64,000 nucleotides of DNA, from assembly GCF_017876405.1 (NCBI RefSeq), contig NZ_JAGINW010000001.1:6647203-6711202 (forward strand), given 5' to 3'. The notes under the pieces are model-generated. The model had not been told where the DNA came from, did not search any database, and worked only from the letters and a program-made list of their open reading frames with translations. The stretch comes from Kibdelosporangium banguiense. Lineage in GTDB: Bacteria; Actinomycetota; Actinomycetes; Mycobacteriales; Pseudonocardiaceae. Shown in pieces: positions 1 through 8,508 of this stretch. A program made the translations under genes and the position numbers. Each line of letters opens with the position of its first letter. Position 1 is the first letter of the stretch.

Positions 1-2
1 CC

Positions 3-179
3 GAACACCTGCAGCGCTCAGTATCCGAAGTGGACGATGAGCCCGACAAGGTGATCGACCAGCTCTGGCGTCCACTCGCCGAAGGCGCACAACCTCACCG
101 GATAGCGTTGCTGCCAGGCGTGTCCCGGCGGGCGGAACGGCTGGAAGGCCCGTTGCGCGGCTTGCTGGTGGACGGCTAG
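3..179 (+). CDS. C-terminal end of an unrecognised protein (partial)
   Basis: An open frame runs in from the left edge and stops at TAG 177-179, giving about 58 C-terminal residues that end in GLLVDG. Codon third positions are mostly G/C, as in the neighbouring genes, so it looks coding. The fragment is hydrophilic, has a charged stretch (EVDDEPDK) and no membrane segment. I do not recognise the family. It converges on the DUF1015 gene, leaving about 30 bp between the two stop codons. Confidence 0.5.
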   Translation, partial: EHLQRSVSEVDDEPDKVIDQLWRPLAEGAQPHRIALLPGVSRRAERLEGPLRGLLVDG

Positions 180-208
180 GCCAGGGAATCCTTGTGCTCA
201 GGCCGTGC

Positions 209-1378
209 TCACCGGGGCCTGCGAATATCGGCAAGTAAAAGGCCACTGCGCGGTTTGGGCGTGAAATAGGTGGCTTTTCTCGGCATTCTTTCGCCCGCGC
301 CATGCACCGCGAGGACGTCGGCCAGCGGCACCGGAGCGATCAACAGCACCGCGTCGGCGTCGGGCCGTGGCGTCCGTACACCAGGCAACGGTCGTACGTG
401 GGGACCGGCCGGATCGAGGCCAAGCGCGCCTTCGATCATGAGCTGCTCCACGAGCCGGTGATCGATGTCGCGGCCGGATCGGGGCAGCCGCACGCGCAAA
501 GCCTTGTCCCCGGCCAGGACGACGACTGTGCCGGGGACCGCAGGCGGTGTCCGGTCCTGCGCCGGGGCGACCTCGAGGCCGGCCTGCTGCCAGCGCTGGG
601 CCAGGTCGTCGATGGTCAGCCCGGTGCCGGTGAGCACGCGGTTGATCGGGCCGATGCGCAGTTGCGGGCCGCCGGTGATCAGCGCGAGCAACGAACCACG
701 GCCGGCCAGCCCGGCGGCGGCCACCCGGTGGTTGCCGTCGGCGACCAGCAGGGACTGGCCGCAGGCCGCGGCCAGGACGGCTTTCTGCACCTCGCCCCTG
801 CCCACCAGCCACATCCGGTTACGGTGGCCGTCGCCGGTCATGGAAATGGTCGGTTCACCCAGTTCGGCGACGGCCTGCAGCAGCAGTTCGGTGAACAGAT
901 CACCACCCGTTGCCGGCACCAGCATCGCCGCACTCGTCGCGCAGCCGAGGCCACTGAGCATGGCCGCCCGCTCGGCCACCACATCCGGGTAGACCTCTTC
1001 GGTGTGGCGCACGAACGTCAGGCCTTCGGCGTTGACAGCCGCGGGATCGACGATGCACAACACGCCCAGCGCGGACCCTTCCGGGCCGTCGCCCCAGGAC
1101 AACGCGACGACATCGTTGACCGGCCGATAGTGCCTGGCGCGCAACTCGTTCAGCGCAGTCCGGCCGATCGGCAGCGCCTCGGGCAACGACAGGTTGCGCG
1201 CGAGGGCCACGGGTGTCCGATGTGGATGCTGAGCCGCGAGCAACGTCGCCTCGGCCGCACCGGGCCGGGCCAGGGCCGCGGTGATCTGGTCGGGTTCGGC
1301 GAACTCGTCGACATCAGGGCCGGGGACGGTGTCCCGCACGACCCATCCAGTCCTGATCCGGCCGACCCAGCTCTTCAT
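209..1378 (-). CDS. DUF1015 family protein
   Basis: A 389-residue protein. The ADGNHR motif in the middle and the MPRKATYFTPKP motif near the C-terminus are the signatures of the DUF1015 family, which is widespread and biochemically uncharacterised. The length is normal for the family. There is no signal peptide or membrane segment, so it should be cytosolic. It is divergent from alkC, with about 115 bp between the two starts, which probably holds both promoters. The family assignment is firm; the function is unknown. Confidence 0.85.
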   Translation of the reverse strand: MKSWVGRIRTGWVVRDTVPGPDVDEFAEPDQITAALARPGAAEATLLAAQHPHRTPVALARNLSLPEALPIGRTALNELRARHYRPVNDVVALSWGDGPEGSALGVLCIVDPAAVNAEGLTFVRHTEEVYPDVVAERAAMLSGLGCATSAAMLVPATGGDLFTELLLQAVAELGEPTISMTGDGHRNRMWLVGRGEVQKAVLAAACGQSLLVADGNHRVAAAGLAGRGSLLALITGGPQLRIGPINRVLTGTGLTIDDLAQRWQQAGLEVAPAQDRTPPAVPGTVVVLAGDKALRVRLPRSGRDIDHRLVEQLMIEGALGLDPAGPHVRPLPGVRTPRPDADAVLLIAPVPLADVLAVHGAGERMPRKATYFTPKPRSGLLLADIRRPR

Positions 1379-1493
1379 CGTCCGGCCAGATTACTCGCCG
1401 AGTGGGCACCATCCGCGCAACTACGCACGCGACGCGACCGGTTTTGTCAGACCCCTGAGGTACTACTTCTCGCATGAAGCTTGGAGGTTGTTG

Positions 1494-2570
1494 ATGCCGT
1501 TCGCCGACGAGATGCTCAGTACCGAGATCCCTGCCGCACTGGCGAAATGCCTGGCCGGGCCCGGCCGCAGGTTCGCGAAGGTCAAGGCCCTGGACCTGGC
1601 CGGGCTGAGCCTGCGCGAGCGGGTGGATCTGGTGCGGGAGGCGCTGCTGGCCGAGGTCACGGGTTATCCCGAGCTCGACCAGTTGATCCGGGAGGGCCTG
1701 GCGAAGCCGGAGTTCACCGGCTGGATGATCTGGCCGGTGACCGAGGCTGTGTCGGTATCCGCGGTGGCCGATGGCAGCGCGAAGGCGTTCCGCTCGGCAA
1801 TGGCGCTGCTGGCCGAGCTCACCAAGCGGCTCACGGCCGAGTTCGGGATCCGCGCGTTGCTCGAGGCCGACCTGGAGAATGCGTTGCCGATCGTGCTCAA
1901 GTGGACAAAGAACCCGGATGAGCACGTCCGGCGGCTGGCGTCGGAAGGCACCCGGCCGTTTCTGCCGTGGGCCAAGCGTGTCCAGGCGATCGTGGCGCGG
2001 CCGGAGTCGACCGTCGCCATTCTCGACGCGCTCCACCAAGACGAATCGGCCTATGTCCGGCGTTCGGTGGCCAATCACCTCAATGACATCAGCAAGGCCG
2101 ACCCGGACCTCGCGGTACGGATCGCCACCCGGTGGTCGGCCGATCCGGCAACCAGGCAGTTGGTCCGGCACGGCCTGCGCACGCTGGTCAAGAAGGGCCA
2201 CCCGGGTGCCCTGGCCCTGCTGGGATTCGCCCCACCGGCCGGGATCAGGCTCGCCGGCCCGCGGTTGGGTGTGGACGTCGTGCGAATCGGTGGCGAATTG
2301 TCCTTTTCGCTGACTGTGCACAACGAGGGCGCCGGCCCGGCGAATCTCGTGATCGACTATGTGATGCACCACCGTAAGGCCAACGGTTCGCAGACCCCGA
2401 AGGTGTTCAAGCTCGTCACGAGGGAACTGGCCGCGGGACAGCAGGTCACCATCGACCGCAACCACTCGTTCCGCCTGATCACCACCCGCGTCTACCACCC
2501 TGGCACCCACGCGCTGGAGATCCAGATCAACGGCGAGTCGTTCGGCCGTGCCGAGTTCGAGCTGACATGA
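1494..2570 (+). CDS. alkC: AlkC-type DNA alkylation repair glycosylase
   Basis: A 358-residue protein. The N-terminal three quarters is helical HEAT-like repeat sequence (for example the DEHVRRLASEGTRPFLPWA and ESAYVRRSVANHLNDISK segments), typical of the AlkC/AlkD glycosylases that remove alkylated bases without base flipping. The last 100 or so residues are beta-rich and fit the Ig-like domain found in some AlkC proteins. I start at ATG 1494 because GGAGG lies 7 nt upstream (1483-1487); the frame stays open further upstream, but that stretch overlaps the divergent promoter region. It is followed about 120 bp later by the ribosomal protection GTPase. Confidence 0.82.
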   Translation: MPFADEMLSTEIPAALAKCLAGPGRRFAKVKALDLAGLSLRERVDLVREALLAEVTGYPELDQLIREGLAKPEFTGWMIWPVTEAVSVSAVADGSAKAFRSAMALLAELTKRLTAEFGIRALLEADLENALPIVLKWTKNPDEHVRRLASEGTRPFLPWAKRVQAIVARPESTVAILDALHQDESAYVRRSVANHLNDISKADPDLAVRIATRWSADPATRQLVRHGLRTLVKKGHPGALALLGFAPPAGIRLAGPRLGVDVVRIGGELSFSLTVHNEGAGPANLVIDYVMHHRKANGSQTPKVFKLVTRELAAGQQVTIDRNHSFRLITTRVYHPGTHALEIQINGESFGRAEFELT

Positions 2571-2634
2571 AAATCGGATGCCACGCGCGGCGAGGGTTGT
2601 TACCGTGACGGCTTCCCGCCTACCAGGAGGTCCC

Positions 2635-2739
2635 ATGCGCCGAGTGTCGACAGGCCCCATCCACTGTCGCCCGCTCGTATGCAAGGACCTGGATGCGCAA
2701 GCTCAATCTCGGCATTGTCGCGCACGTCGACGCCGGTAA
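2635..2739 (+). CDS. Candidate leader peptide ORF before the ribosomal protection gene
   Basis: A 34-codon ORF begins at ATG 2635 behind a consensus AGGAGG (2625-2630). It ends at TAA 2737-2739, overlapping the first 47 nt of the downstream GTPase gene in another frame. Its Shine-Dalgarno is stronger than that of the GTPase (AAGGA 2683-2687). The peptide is Cys- and Arg-rich and ends in a run of arginines. The placement fits a translational-coupling or attenuation leader, as known for some resistance genes. The function is an inference, and the ORF could also be fortuitous. Confidence 0.4.
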   Translation: MRRVSTGPIHCRPLVCKDLDAQAQSRHCRARRRR

Positions 2740-4510
2740 GACCAGCCTCACCGAACGCCTGCTCTTCGACGCCGGAGCCATCGACCGGCTCGGCTCGGTC
2801 GACGACGGCAGTACCCAGACCGACGGCATGGATCTGGAACGCCGCCGTGGCATCACCATTCGTTCGGCCGTGGCCGCGTTCACCACGGCCGGCCACGAGA
2901 TACACCTGATCGACACGCCTGGCCACGCCGATTTCGTGGCCGAAGTCGAACGCGCCCTCGGCGTGCTCGACGGCGCGGTGCTCGTACTGTCGGCTGTGGA
3001 GGGTGTGCAGGCGCACACCCGGGTGCTCATGCGGACCCTGAAATCCCTTGCCGTGCCGACGATCCTGTTCGTCAACAAGATCGACCGGCGCGGCGCCCGG
3101 GACACCGGGCTGATGGCCGACATCCGTCGCCTGCTCAGCCCGCACGCTGTCGCCTTGACCTGGCCGTCGGACATCGGCACTCGCGAGGCGTCCGTGGCCG
3201 ATGCCAAGCCGGATCTGGCGGAGGTGCTGGCCGAACACAGCGACGAGGTCTTGGAGTCCTATCTGGACGGAGTCGGCCAGGGCCTGCTGACTGCCGAGCT
3301 TGTCCGTCAGACCGGCCAGGCCTTGGTACACCCGGTGTTCTTCGGCTCGGCCATCACCGGCGCGGGGATCGACGCGTTGCGACGAGGCATTGTGGACCTT
3401 TTGCCTGCCACCGATCCGGACGACCCGAAGCGGGCAGAACCGTTGGACGGCACCGTATTCGCCGTCGAACGAGACCGGACAGGGCGCAGATATGCGGTCG
3501 CGAGGCTGTTCTCGGGCTCGTTGGCCGCCCGCGAGCCGATCACCTCGGGCACCCACGAAGGCCGGGCCACCAGCGTCCTCGACGTCCACGGCCGGGAAAC
3601 CCGGGTCAAAGCGGGAGGAATCGCGCGTATCGGCGGCGTGCCTGCGTTGAAGGTGGGCGACCGGCTCGGTTCCGCCGCTAACCCGCCGATCCCGGCCCGG
3701 TTCCGGCCGCCCACCCTGGAAACCGTGGTCACATCCGAGTCCCCGGCGCTGTTCGACGGCCTGACCCAGCTCGCCGACCAGGACCCGTTGATCAACGTCC
3801 GCCGGGGACCGGACCCCGGCAGTCTCATCGTCTCGCTGTACGGCGAGGTGCAACGTGAAGTGATCGCGGCTCGTCTCGCCGAGGAATTCGGTGTGCCTAC
3901 GGAGTTCTCGGCGCCTCGCGTGGTCTGCGTGGAGCGTGTTTGCGAATCCGGCGCTGCCGTCACTCGTATGGGCGAAACCCTGTTCGTCGCGACGATCGGT
4001 CTGCGGGTCGAGCCTGGTCCGCCGGATTCGGGCGTGCGGTTCGAGCTGGAGGCGGAGCGAGGGTCATTGCCTGCCGCGTTCCTCACGGCGATCGAGGACA
4101 CTGTGCACCTGACGCTGCGTGACGGGTTGCACGGGTGGCAGGTCGTGGACTGTGTTGTCACGTTGACCCACACCGGCTACTCCAGCCCGGTCAGCGTCGC
4201 CGCGGACTTCAGGAACCTCACCCCGCTGGTCCTGGCGGACGCGTTGGGCAAGGCAGGCACGACGGTGTGCGAACCGTGGGACCGGGTGGAGCTGGACATA
4301 CCTGATGAATCGGTCAGCCCGGTGCTGTCTTTGCTGGTCCAGTGCGATGCGGTGCCGGACATGCCCGTAATTCGCGGCGGTTCCGCGATGATCGAGGGCG
4401 TTGTCCCGTCCGCGCGGCTGCGGGAGGTCGAGCGCGCACTGCCGGGTTTGACTGGCGGTTACGGCGTCCTGGTGGCTAGGTTCGCCGGTTACCGGGAAAC
4501 GCGGTCGTAA
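2693..4510 (+). CDS. Ribosomal protection GTPase, Tet(M)/OtrA-like
   Basis: A 605-residue translational GTPase of the EF-G-like tetracycline ribosomal protection family. G1 is AHVDAGKT (residues 10-17), G3 is DTPGH and G4 is NKID; beta-barrel, EF-G III/IV-like and EF-G V-like regions follow. Members remove tetracycline from the ribosome and are typically about 640-660 residues, so this one is somewhat short. Many actinomycetes carry such chromosomal homologues with no proven resistance role. The start has AAGGA five bases upstream and lies inside a 34-codon leader ORF that has a better ribosome site. No tetracycline biosynthesis gene is nearby. Confidence 0.85.
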   Translation: MRKLNLGIVAHVDAGKTSLTERLLFDAGAIDRLGSVDDGSTQTDGMDLERRRGITIRSAVAAFTTAGHEIHLIDTPGHADFVAEVERALGVLDGAVLVLSAVEGVQAHTRVLMRTLKSLAVPTILFVNKIDRRGARDTGLMADIRRLLSPHAVALTWPSDIGTREASVADAKPDLAEVLAEHSDEVLESYLDGVGQGLLTAELVRQTGQALVHPVFFGSAITGAGIDALRRGIVDLLPATDPDDPKRAEPLDGTVFAVERDRTGRRYAVARLFSGSLAAREPITSGTHEGRATSVLDVHGRETRVKAGGIARIGGVPALKVGDRLGSAANPPIPARFRPPTLETVVTSESPALFDGLTQLADQDPLINVRRGPDPGSLIVSLYGEVQREVIAARLAEEFGVPTEFSAPRVVCVERVCESGAAVTRMGETLFVATIGLRVEPGPPDSGVRFELEAERGSLPAAFLTAIEDTVHLTLRDGLHGWQVVDCVVTLTHTGYSSPVSVAADFRNLTPLVLADALGKAGTTVCEPWDRVELDIPDESVSPVLSLLVQCDAVPDMPVIRGGSAMIEGVVPSARLREVERALPGLTGGYGVLVARFAGYRETRS

Positions 4511-4555
4511 CGACCGGACCGTAGCCTCCCGGAAACGTCCGCCGAGGGAGCCGGG

Positions 4556-5281
4556 ATGCCAAGAAACCGATCGGTGCTGATCGCGCGGCTGGTCAGTGCG
4601 CAGCCCGGCAGCTCGCAGGCGGCCATCCTGGCCGAGCTGCGCCGCTGCCTGCTGGACGGCGGCGTGCCGCCGGGGTCGGCGATCCCGCTGGACGAGGTGG
4701 CCGCGGTGTTCGGGGTCAGCCGGATCCCGGTCCGCGAGTCGCTCAAGACGCTGATCGGGGAAGGGCTGGTCGAGCACCGCCCCAACCTCGGATACACGGT
4801 CGCGAAGCTGACCGCTGCCGAACTGCACGAGATGTACCTCGTGCGCGGTGTGCTGGAGACAGCCGCACTGACGGCAGCGGTCACCACCGCCGGACCGGTG
4901 GACGACAACAGCGCTCGCGAGGCGTACGCGGCCCTGCAGCAGGCGGTGATCGACAGGGACGGGCGGGCATATCACCGCGAGAGCCGCAGTTTCCACATGG
5001 CGCTGGTGCAGCCGTGCGGGATGCGGCGTTTGCTCGGCATGTTCGAGTCCGCCTGGAACATCACCGAGCCGACCCAGCCGATGACGCACGTCCCCGAAGC
5101 CGACCGGGAAGTCCTGCACCGCGACCACGACAAGATGCTGGCCGCGTTCATCGCCAGGGACAGCGTGGCCTTACTCGATGTGGCTCGTGAGCATCATGAG
5201 CGGCTACGGGCATCGCTGCTCACCGTGCCCCAGCACACCGGACTGTTCGCCGAGCCCGGGGAAGATATACGATTCCGTTGA
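4556..5281 (+). CDS. GntR family regulator (FadR/FCD subfamily)
   Basis: A 241-residue regulator. Residues about 15-80 form the GntR winged helix (LDEVAAVFGVSRIPVRESLKT contains the recognition helix). The rest is an all-helical FCD effector domain with spaced His/Asp residues of the metal or ligand pocket (HRESRSFH, HRDHDK). It lies directly upstream of, and in the same orientation as, an NCS1 transporter and a hydantoin-racemase-like gene, so it probably controls them in response to the imported compound. GGAG sits upstream of the ATG. It follows the GTPase gene by 45 bp, so some read-through is possible. Confidence 0.85.
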   Translation: MPRNRSVLIARLVSAQPGSSQAAILAELRRCLLDGGVPPGSAIPLDEVAAVFGVSRIPVRESLKTLIGEGLVEHRPNLGYTVAKLTAAELHEMYLVRGVLETAALTAAVTTAGPVDDNSAREAYAALQQAVIDRDGRAYHRESRSFHMALVQPCGMRRLLGMFESAWNITEPTQPMTHVPEADREVLHRDHDKMLAAFIARDSVALLDVAREHHERLRASLLTVPQHTGLFAEPGEDIRFR

Positions 5282-5298
5282 CAGTGGCGTAACAAACC

Positions 5299-5332
5299 GC
5301 TCCTAGGTTGACTGGAACCTCAGTTTAGGAGC
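5299..5332 (+). promoter_or_regulatory. Nested inverted repeat covering the ribosome site of the NCS1 transporter gene
   Basis: GCTCCTA (5299-5305) pairs with TAGGAGC (5326-5332). Inside it AGGTT (5305-5309) faces AACCT (5316-5320). The right arm contains the AGGAG Shine-Dalgarno of the ATG at 5339. As DNA this could be a GntR operator; as RNA the stem would hide the ribosome site. Both readings are inferences from symmetry. Confidence 0.4.
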
Positions 5333-5338
5333 GCCGCC

Positions 5339-6793
5339 ATGACTGATCTCGCTGTAGCGGTGGACAAACCGGCATACGACCCCAAGCTTACCAACGACGA
5401 TCTTGCGCCGTTGGCGAAGCAGACGTGGGGCTCGTACAACATCTTCGCGTTCTGGATGTCCGATGTGCACAGTGTCGGCGGGTACGTCACCGCGGGCAGC
5501 CTGTTCATGCTCGGACTGAGCAGCTGGCAAGTGCTGGTGGCGTTGCTCGTGGGCATCAGCATCGTCTACGCGTTCTGCAACCTGGTCGCCAAACCGAGCC
5601 AGATCACGGGCGTGCCGTACCCGGTGATCTGCCGCAGCGTGTTCGGGGTGCTCGGCGCCAACATCCCGGCGATCATCCGTGGGCTGATCGCGGTGGCGTG
5701 GTACGGAATCCAGACCTATCTGGCGTCCGCCGCGCTGAATGTCGTGCTGCTCAAGCTTTTCCCGGGCCTGATGCCGTACGCGGACGTCAGCCGGTACGGC
5801 TTCCTCGGGTTGTCGCTGCTCGGCTGGTTCTCTTTCGCGGTGCTGTGGGTGTTGCAGGCGTTGGTGTTCTGGACCGGGATGGAGACCATCCGCCGGTTCA
5901 TCGACTTCTGCGGGCCCGCGGTGTACGTGGTGATGTTCCTGCTGGCCGGCTACCTGATCTCCAAGGCAGGCTGGGGCGCCATCGACCTGAGTCTCGGCGA
6001 CGTCAAGTTCACCGGCTGGGACGCCCTGCCGGTGATGCTCGGCGCGATCGCGCTCGTGGTCTCGTACTTCTCCGGCCCGATGCTCAACTTCGGCGACTTC
6101 TCCCGCTACGGCAAGTCCTTCGCGGCGGTCAGACGCGGCAACCTGCTGGGCCTGCCGCTGAACTTCCTGGTGTTCTCCATCCTGGTTGTGGTCACCGCGT
6201 CGCTGACGATCCCGGTCTTCGGCGAACTGATCACCGACCCGGTGGCCACCGTGGCCAGGATCGACAGCACATTCGCGATCGTGCTGGGCGCGTTGACGTT
6301 CAGCGTGGCCACCATCGGCATCAACATCGTCGCCAACTTCATCTCGCCGGCGTTCGACTTCTCCAACGTCAGTCCACAACGGATCAGCTGGCGGGCAGGC
6401 GGCATGATCGCGGCGGTCGGCTCGGTGCTGATCACGCCCTGGAACCTGTACAACAGCCCGGATGTCATCCACTACACCCTGGAGACGCTGGGTGCCTTCA
6501 TCGGCCCGCTGTTCGGCGTCCTGATCGCCGGGTACTACCTGATCGCGCGTCAGAAGGTCGATGTGGACGCTCTCTTTACGCTGTCTTCGACCGGAAAGTA
6601 CTGGTATCGCAACGGATACAACCCGCGAGCGATCATCGCGACGGCTGTTGGTGCTGCGGTGGCGATGGTGCCGGTGTTGTGGACCGACGGGCCGGGAATG
6701 AAGACCACTGCGCAGTACACTTGGTTCATCGGGATGGTGCTGGGTTTTGTGGTCTTCGCTCTGATCTCTCCGCGCTCTTCGAAAGTTGCCTGA
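5339..6793 (+). CDS. NCS1 family nucleobase/hydantoin:cation symporter
   Basis: A 484-residue integral membrane protein with about 12 hydrophobic segments. The N-terminal NDDLAPLAKQTWGSYNIFAFWMSD region matches the NCS1 (Mhp1/PucI/CodB) family, which imports cytosine, allantoin, hydantoins or related rings with Na+ or H+. The length is typical. Its stop overlaps the ATG of the hydantoin-racemase-like gene (TGATG), indicating translational coupling, and a GntR regulator precedes it. Hydantoin or allantoin as substrate is inferred from that neighbour; the transporter sequence alone does not settle it. Confidence 0.85.
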   Translation: MTDLAVAVDKPAYDPKLTNDDLAPLAKQTWGSYNIFAFWMSDVHSVGGYVTAGSLFMLGLSSWQVLVALLVGISIVYAFCNLVAKPSQITGVPYPVICRSVFGVLGANIPAIIRGLIAVAWYGIQTYLASAALNVVLLKLFPGLMPYADVSRYGFLGLSLLGWFSFAVLWVLQALVFWTGMETIRRFIDFCGPAVYVVMFLLAGYLISKAGWGAIDLSLGDVKFTGWDALPVMLGAIALVVSYFSGPMLNFGDFSRYGKSFAAVRRGNLLGLPLNFLVFSILVVVTASLTIPVFGELITDPVATVARIDSTFAIVLGALTFSVATIGINIVANFISPAFDFSNVSPQRISWRAGGMIAAVGSVLITPWNLYNSPDVIHYTLETLGAFIGPLFGVLIAGYYLIARQKVDVDALFTLSSTGKYWYRNGYNPRAIIATAVGAAVAMVPVLWTDGPGMKTTAQYTWFIGMVLGFVVFALISPRSSKVA

Positions 6794-7524
6794 TGCTGAT
6801 CAAAGTGATCAACGCGAATACAAGCCCGGCGATGACTGCCACGATCGGTCGCTCAGCTGAGTCGATCGTGGCACCGGGAGTCGAAGTCTCCGCGGTCAGC
6901 CCGGCGATGGGGCCTGAGTCGATCGAAAGCCACTACGACGAAGCCCTCGCCGTGCCTGGCGTCCTGGCTGAAATCGCGGCGGGGGAGCAGGAGGGCGCCG
7001 ACGGCTACGTGATCGCCTGCTTCGGCGATCCAGGCCTCGACGCCGCCCGTGAAATAGCCCACGGCCCAGTGGTCGGCATCGCCGAGGCCGCCATGCGCAC
7101 AGCAACCCACCTCGGCCGCGGCTTCAGCGTCGTCACAACATTGGACCGCAGCCGCGGCCGAACCTGGGACTTGGCCGACCGTTACGGCGTCAGCAGGTTC
7201 TGCTTGGGCGTGCACGCCACCGACATCGCCGTGCTGGAACTGGACTCCGACCCGGACGCCCTGAAGAAGGTCATCTCCGCGAGCCGGGCGGCCGCTGAGG
7301 CGGACGGCTCGGATGCGATCGTTCTGGGGTGTGCGGGCATGTCCGCGTTCTGCCCGGTGATCGCTTCGGAGATCGGTTTGCCTGTGGTGGACGGTGTTCA
7401 GGCCGCTGTCCTACTTGTACAGTCCTTGGTCCAGATGGGACTACAGACTGGATCCATGGGTGAGTTCGCGCCGCCTTTGCCCAAGACGTACACAGGATTG
7501 TTGCGCGACTTCGAACGCCGGTAA
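6793..7524 (+). CDS. Asp/Glu/hydantoin racemase family protein
   Basis: A 243-residue protein. MLIKVINANTSPAMT at the start, a cysteine in VIACFGDPGLD and a second in VLGCAGM are the two-cysteine acid-base pair of the Asp/Glu/hydantoin racemase fold. The closest functions are hydantoin or allantoin racemisation, which prepares the wrong enantiomer for a stereospecific hydrolase. It is coupled to the NCS1 symporter through a one-base stop/start overlap. No hydantoinase or allantoinase lies in the window, so the pathway must be completed elsewhere. Upstream in-frame extension is possible on paper but lies inside the transporter gene. Confidence 0.82.
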   Translation: MLIKVINANTSPAMTATIGRSAESIVAPGVEVSAVSPAMGPESIESHYDEALAVPGVLAEIAAGEQEGADGYVIACFGDPGLDAAREIAHGPVVGIAEAAMRTATHLGRGFSVVTTLDRSRGRTWDLADRYGVSRFCLGVHATDIAVLELDSDPDALKKVISASRAAAEADGSDAIVLGCAGMSAFCPVIASEIGLPVVDGVQAAVLLVQSLVQMGLQTGSMGEFAPPLPKTYTGLLRDFERR

Positions 7525-7617
7525 GTCACCGTCTCCTACGGTCAGCCGTTGTCTCCCGACCCGCCCCCGCAGGCAGGTCGCTTGGTACCGGCGCGCGGAT
7601 TGCCCTCAGGCCCTCGT

Positions 7618-7745
7618 TAGGCCACCGGAGTGAATCCCGTGCGAACGGCCCATTCGCGCGGGTTCACCTCTTGAAAACCCCTCCTGATCTTGCTCCCCCG
7701 GTAGGCTGGAGCAGGGACGCCCCCGGGGATGGGTGGGGGCATGTC
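7618..7745 (+). repeat. Dispersed structured repeat, copy A
   Basis: A 128-bp non-coding repeat with two other copies in the window (8382-8508 inverted, 27759-27885 direct). It contains hairpin 1 (arms 7631-7645 and 7653-7666, with G-U and one bulge), a conserved GAAAACCCC block, a TAG(G/A)CTGGA(G/C)CAGGG block, and a second G/C hairpin with arms GCCCCC and GGGGGC. Similarity to copy B continues about 25 bp past the right end. No protein is encoded. Confidence 0.75.
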
Positions 7746-7907
7746 TTTTTCTTATGAGGGGGCCGCTTGGGTTTGGTTTTGGCTGTTCAGGTTGGGGTTC
7801 TTTGCGTTTACTCCGTGGGAGTGCGGTGCTTTTTCTGGTGGGTTTTTTGCCCTGGCCAGGCGGGCAAACCTCCCTCAGATGAGGACGGTAAAGCGGTTCG
7901 CGTGCCC

Positions 7908-8120
7908 GCCCTCGGTCGGCCTGCCCCAGGGTAACCACACAAGCCCAGGGCACCGCAGGCTGTCGTTCGCCGGCGTCTCTCTGTGTTGATGCATGTTGCT
8001 GAGGGGTGGTTGTGGTGTGGGTCGGGTTTTTGTTGCGGGGTGCCGGGCTTGGGTTGGGCGCCGTTGTTCTGCGGTGCCCTGGACTTGTGTGATCAGGCTT
8101 CGCCCAGGCCGACCGAGGGT
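7908..8120. repeat. Imperfect inverted repeat, arms of about 50 bp
   Basis: The left arm (about 7908-7957) contains CCCTCGGTCGGCCTG followed by CACACAAGCCCAGGGCACCGCA. The right arm (about 8070-8120) is its approximate reverse complement (GCGGTGCCCTGGACTTGTGT, then CAGGCCGACCGAGGG). The arms flank about 110 bp of G/T-rich sequence and lie inside the larger A/B inverted pair, so the region may have arisen by inverted duplication followed by decay. Confidence 0.6.
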
Positions 8121-8381
8121 GAGGACACTCAGGGGCGATTTCCGGTGCGCTGACGCGCTTTGGGGCTTCTTCGGGCGCTGACCGGGGCTGGGGCGCGTTC
8201 GTGGGCGCTGACCGGGCCCGCCAGGCCGTCGGCTTGAAACTGGTCTCGCTTCCGGTGTGTGGGCTGATCGGACTCTCAGACGTCAGTGCCGGACCCATGT
8301 CCGTCTACCAAGGCGAAGATATCCCTTGTCTCTCAAGCAAGTGAGCGACGTGCCGGGGGCTGCTGCCCCCTATGAAAGAAG

Positions 8382-8508
8382 GACAGCCCTCACCCGTCCC
8401 CGGGGGCGTCCCTGGTCCAGTCTATCGGGAAAGGGGGCTGGGCGGGGGTTTTCGAGGGGCGAACCCGTGCGAATGGGCCGTTCGTTCGGGGTTCACTCGG
8501 GTGGTCTA
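8382..8508 (-). repeat. Dispersed structured repeat, copy B (inverted)
   Basis: The reverse-complement counterpart of copy A, 127 bp, aligned along its whole length. It keeps the first hairpin, the GAAAACCCC block, the TAGACTGGACCAGGG block and a shortened second hairpin. Relative to the other copies, changes fall in both arms of the first hairpin and leave a foldable stem. Confidence 0.75.

Noticed and set aside
2600..3853. A 417-codon minus-strand frame opposite the ribosomal protection GTPase
   Set aside because: Antisense shadow; the plus-strand gene has intact GTPase motifs across the region.
5303..6472. A 389-codon minus-strand frame opposite the NCS1 transporter
   Set aside because: Its composition (runs of H, Q, D, R) is typical of antisense GC-rich frames, and it covers a well-recognised transporter gene.
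5425..6792. A long upstream extension of the racemase reading frame
   Set aside because: It runs through the transporter gene in another frame. The racemase family N-terminus starts precisely at ATG 6793.
7729..7989. An 86-codon ORF in the repeat-rich spacer
   Set aside because: It starts inside the dispersed repeat, has no family similarity, and lacks the third-position G/C pattern of neighbouring genes.
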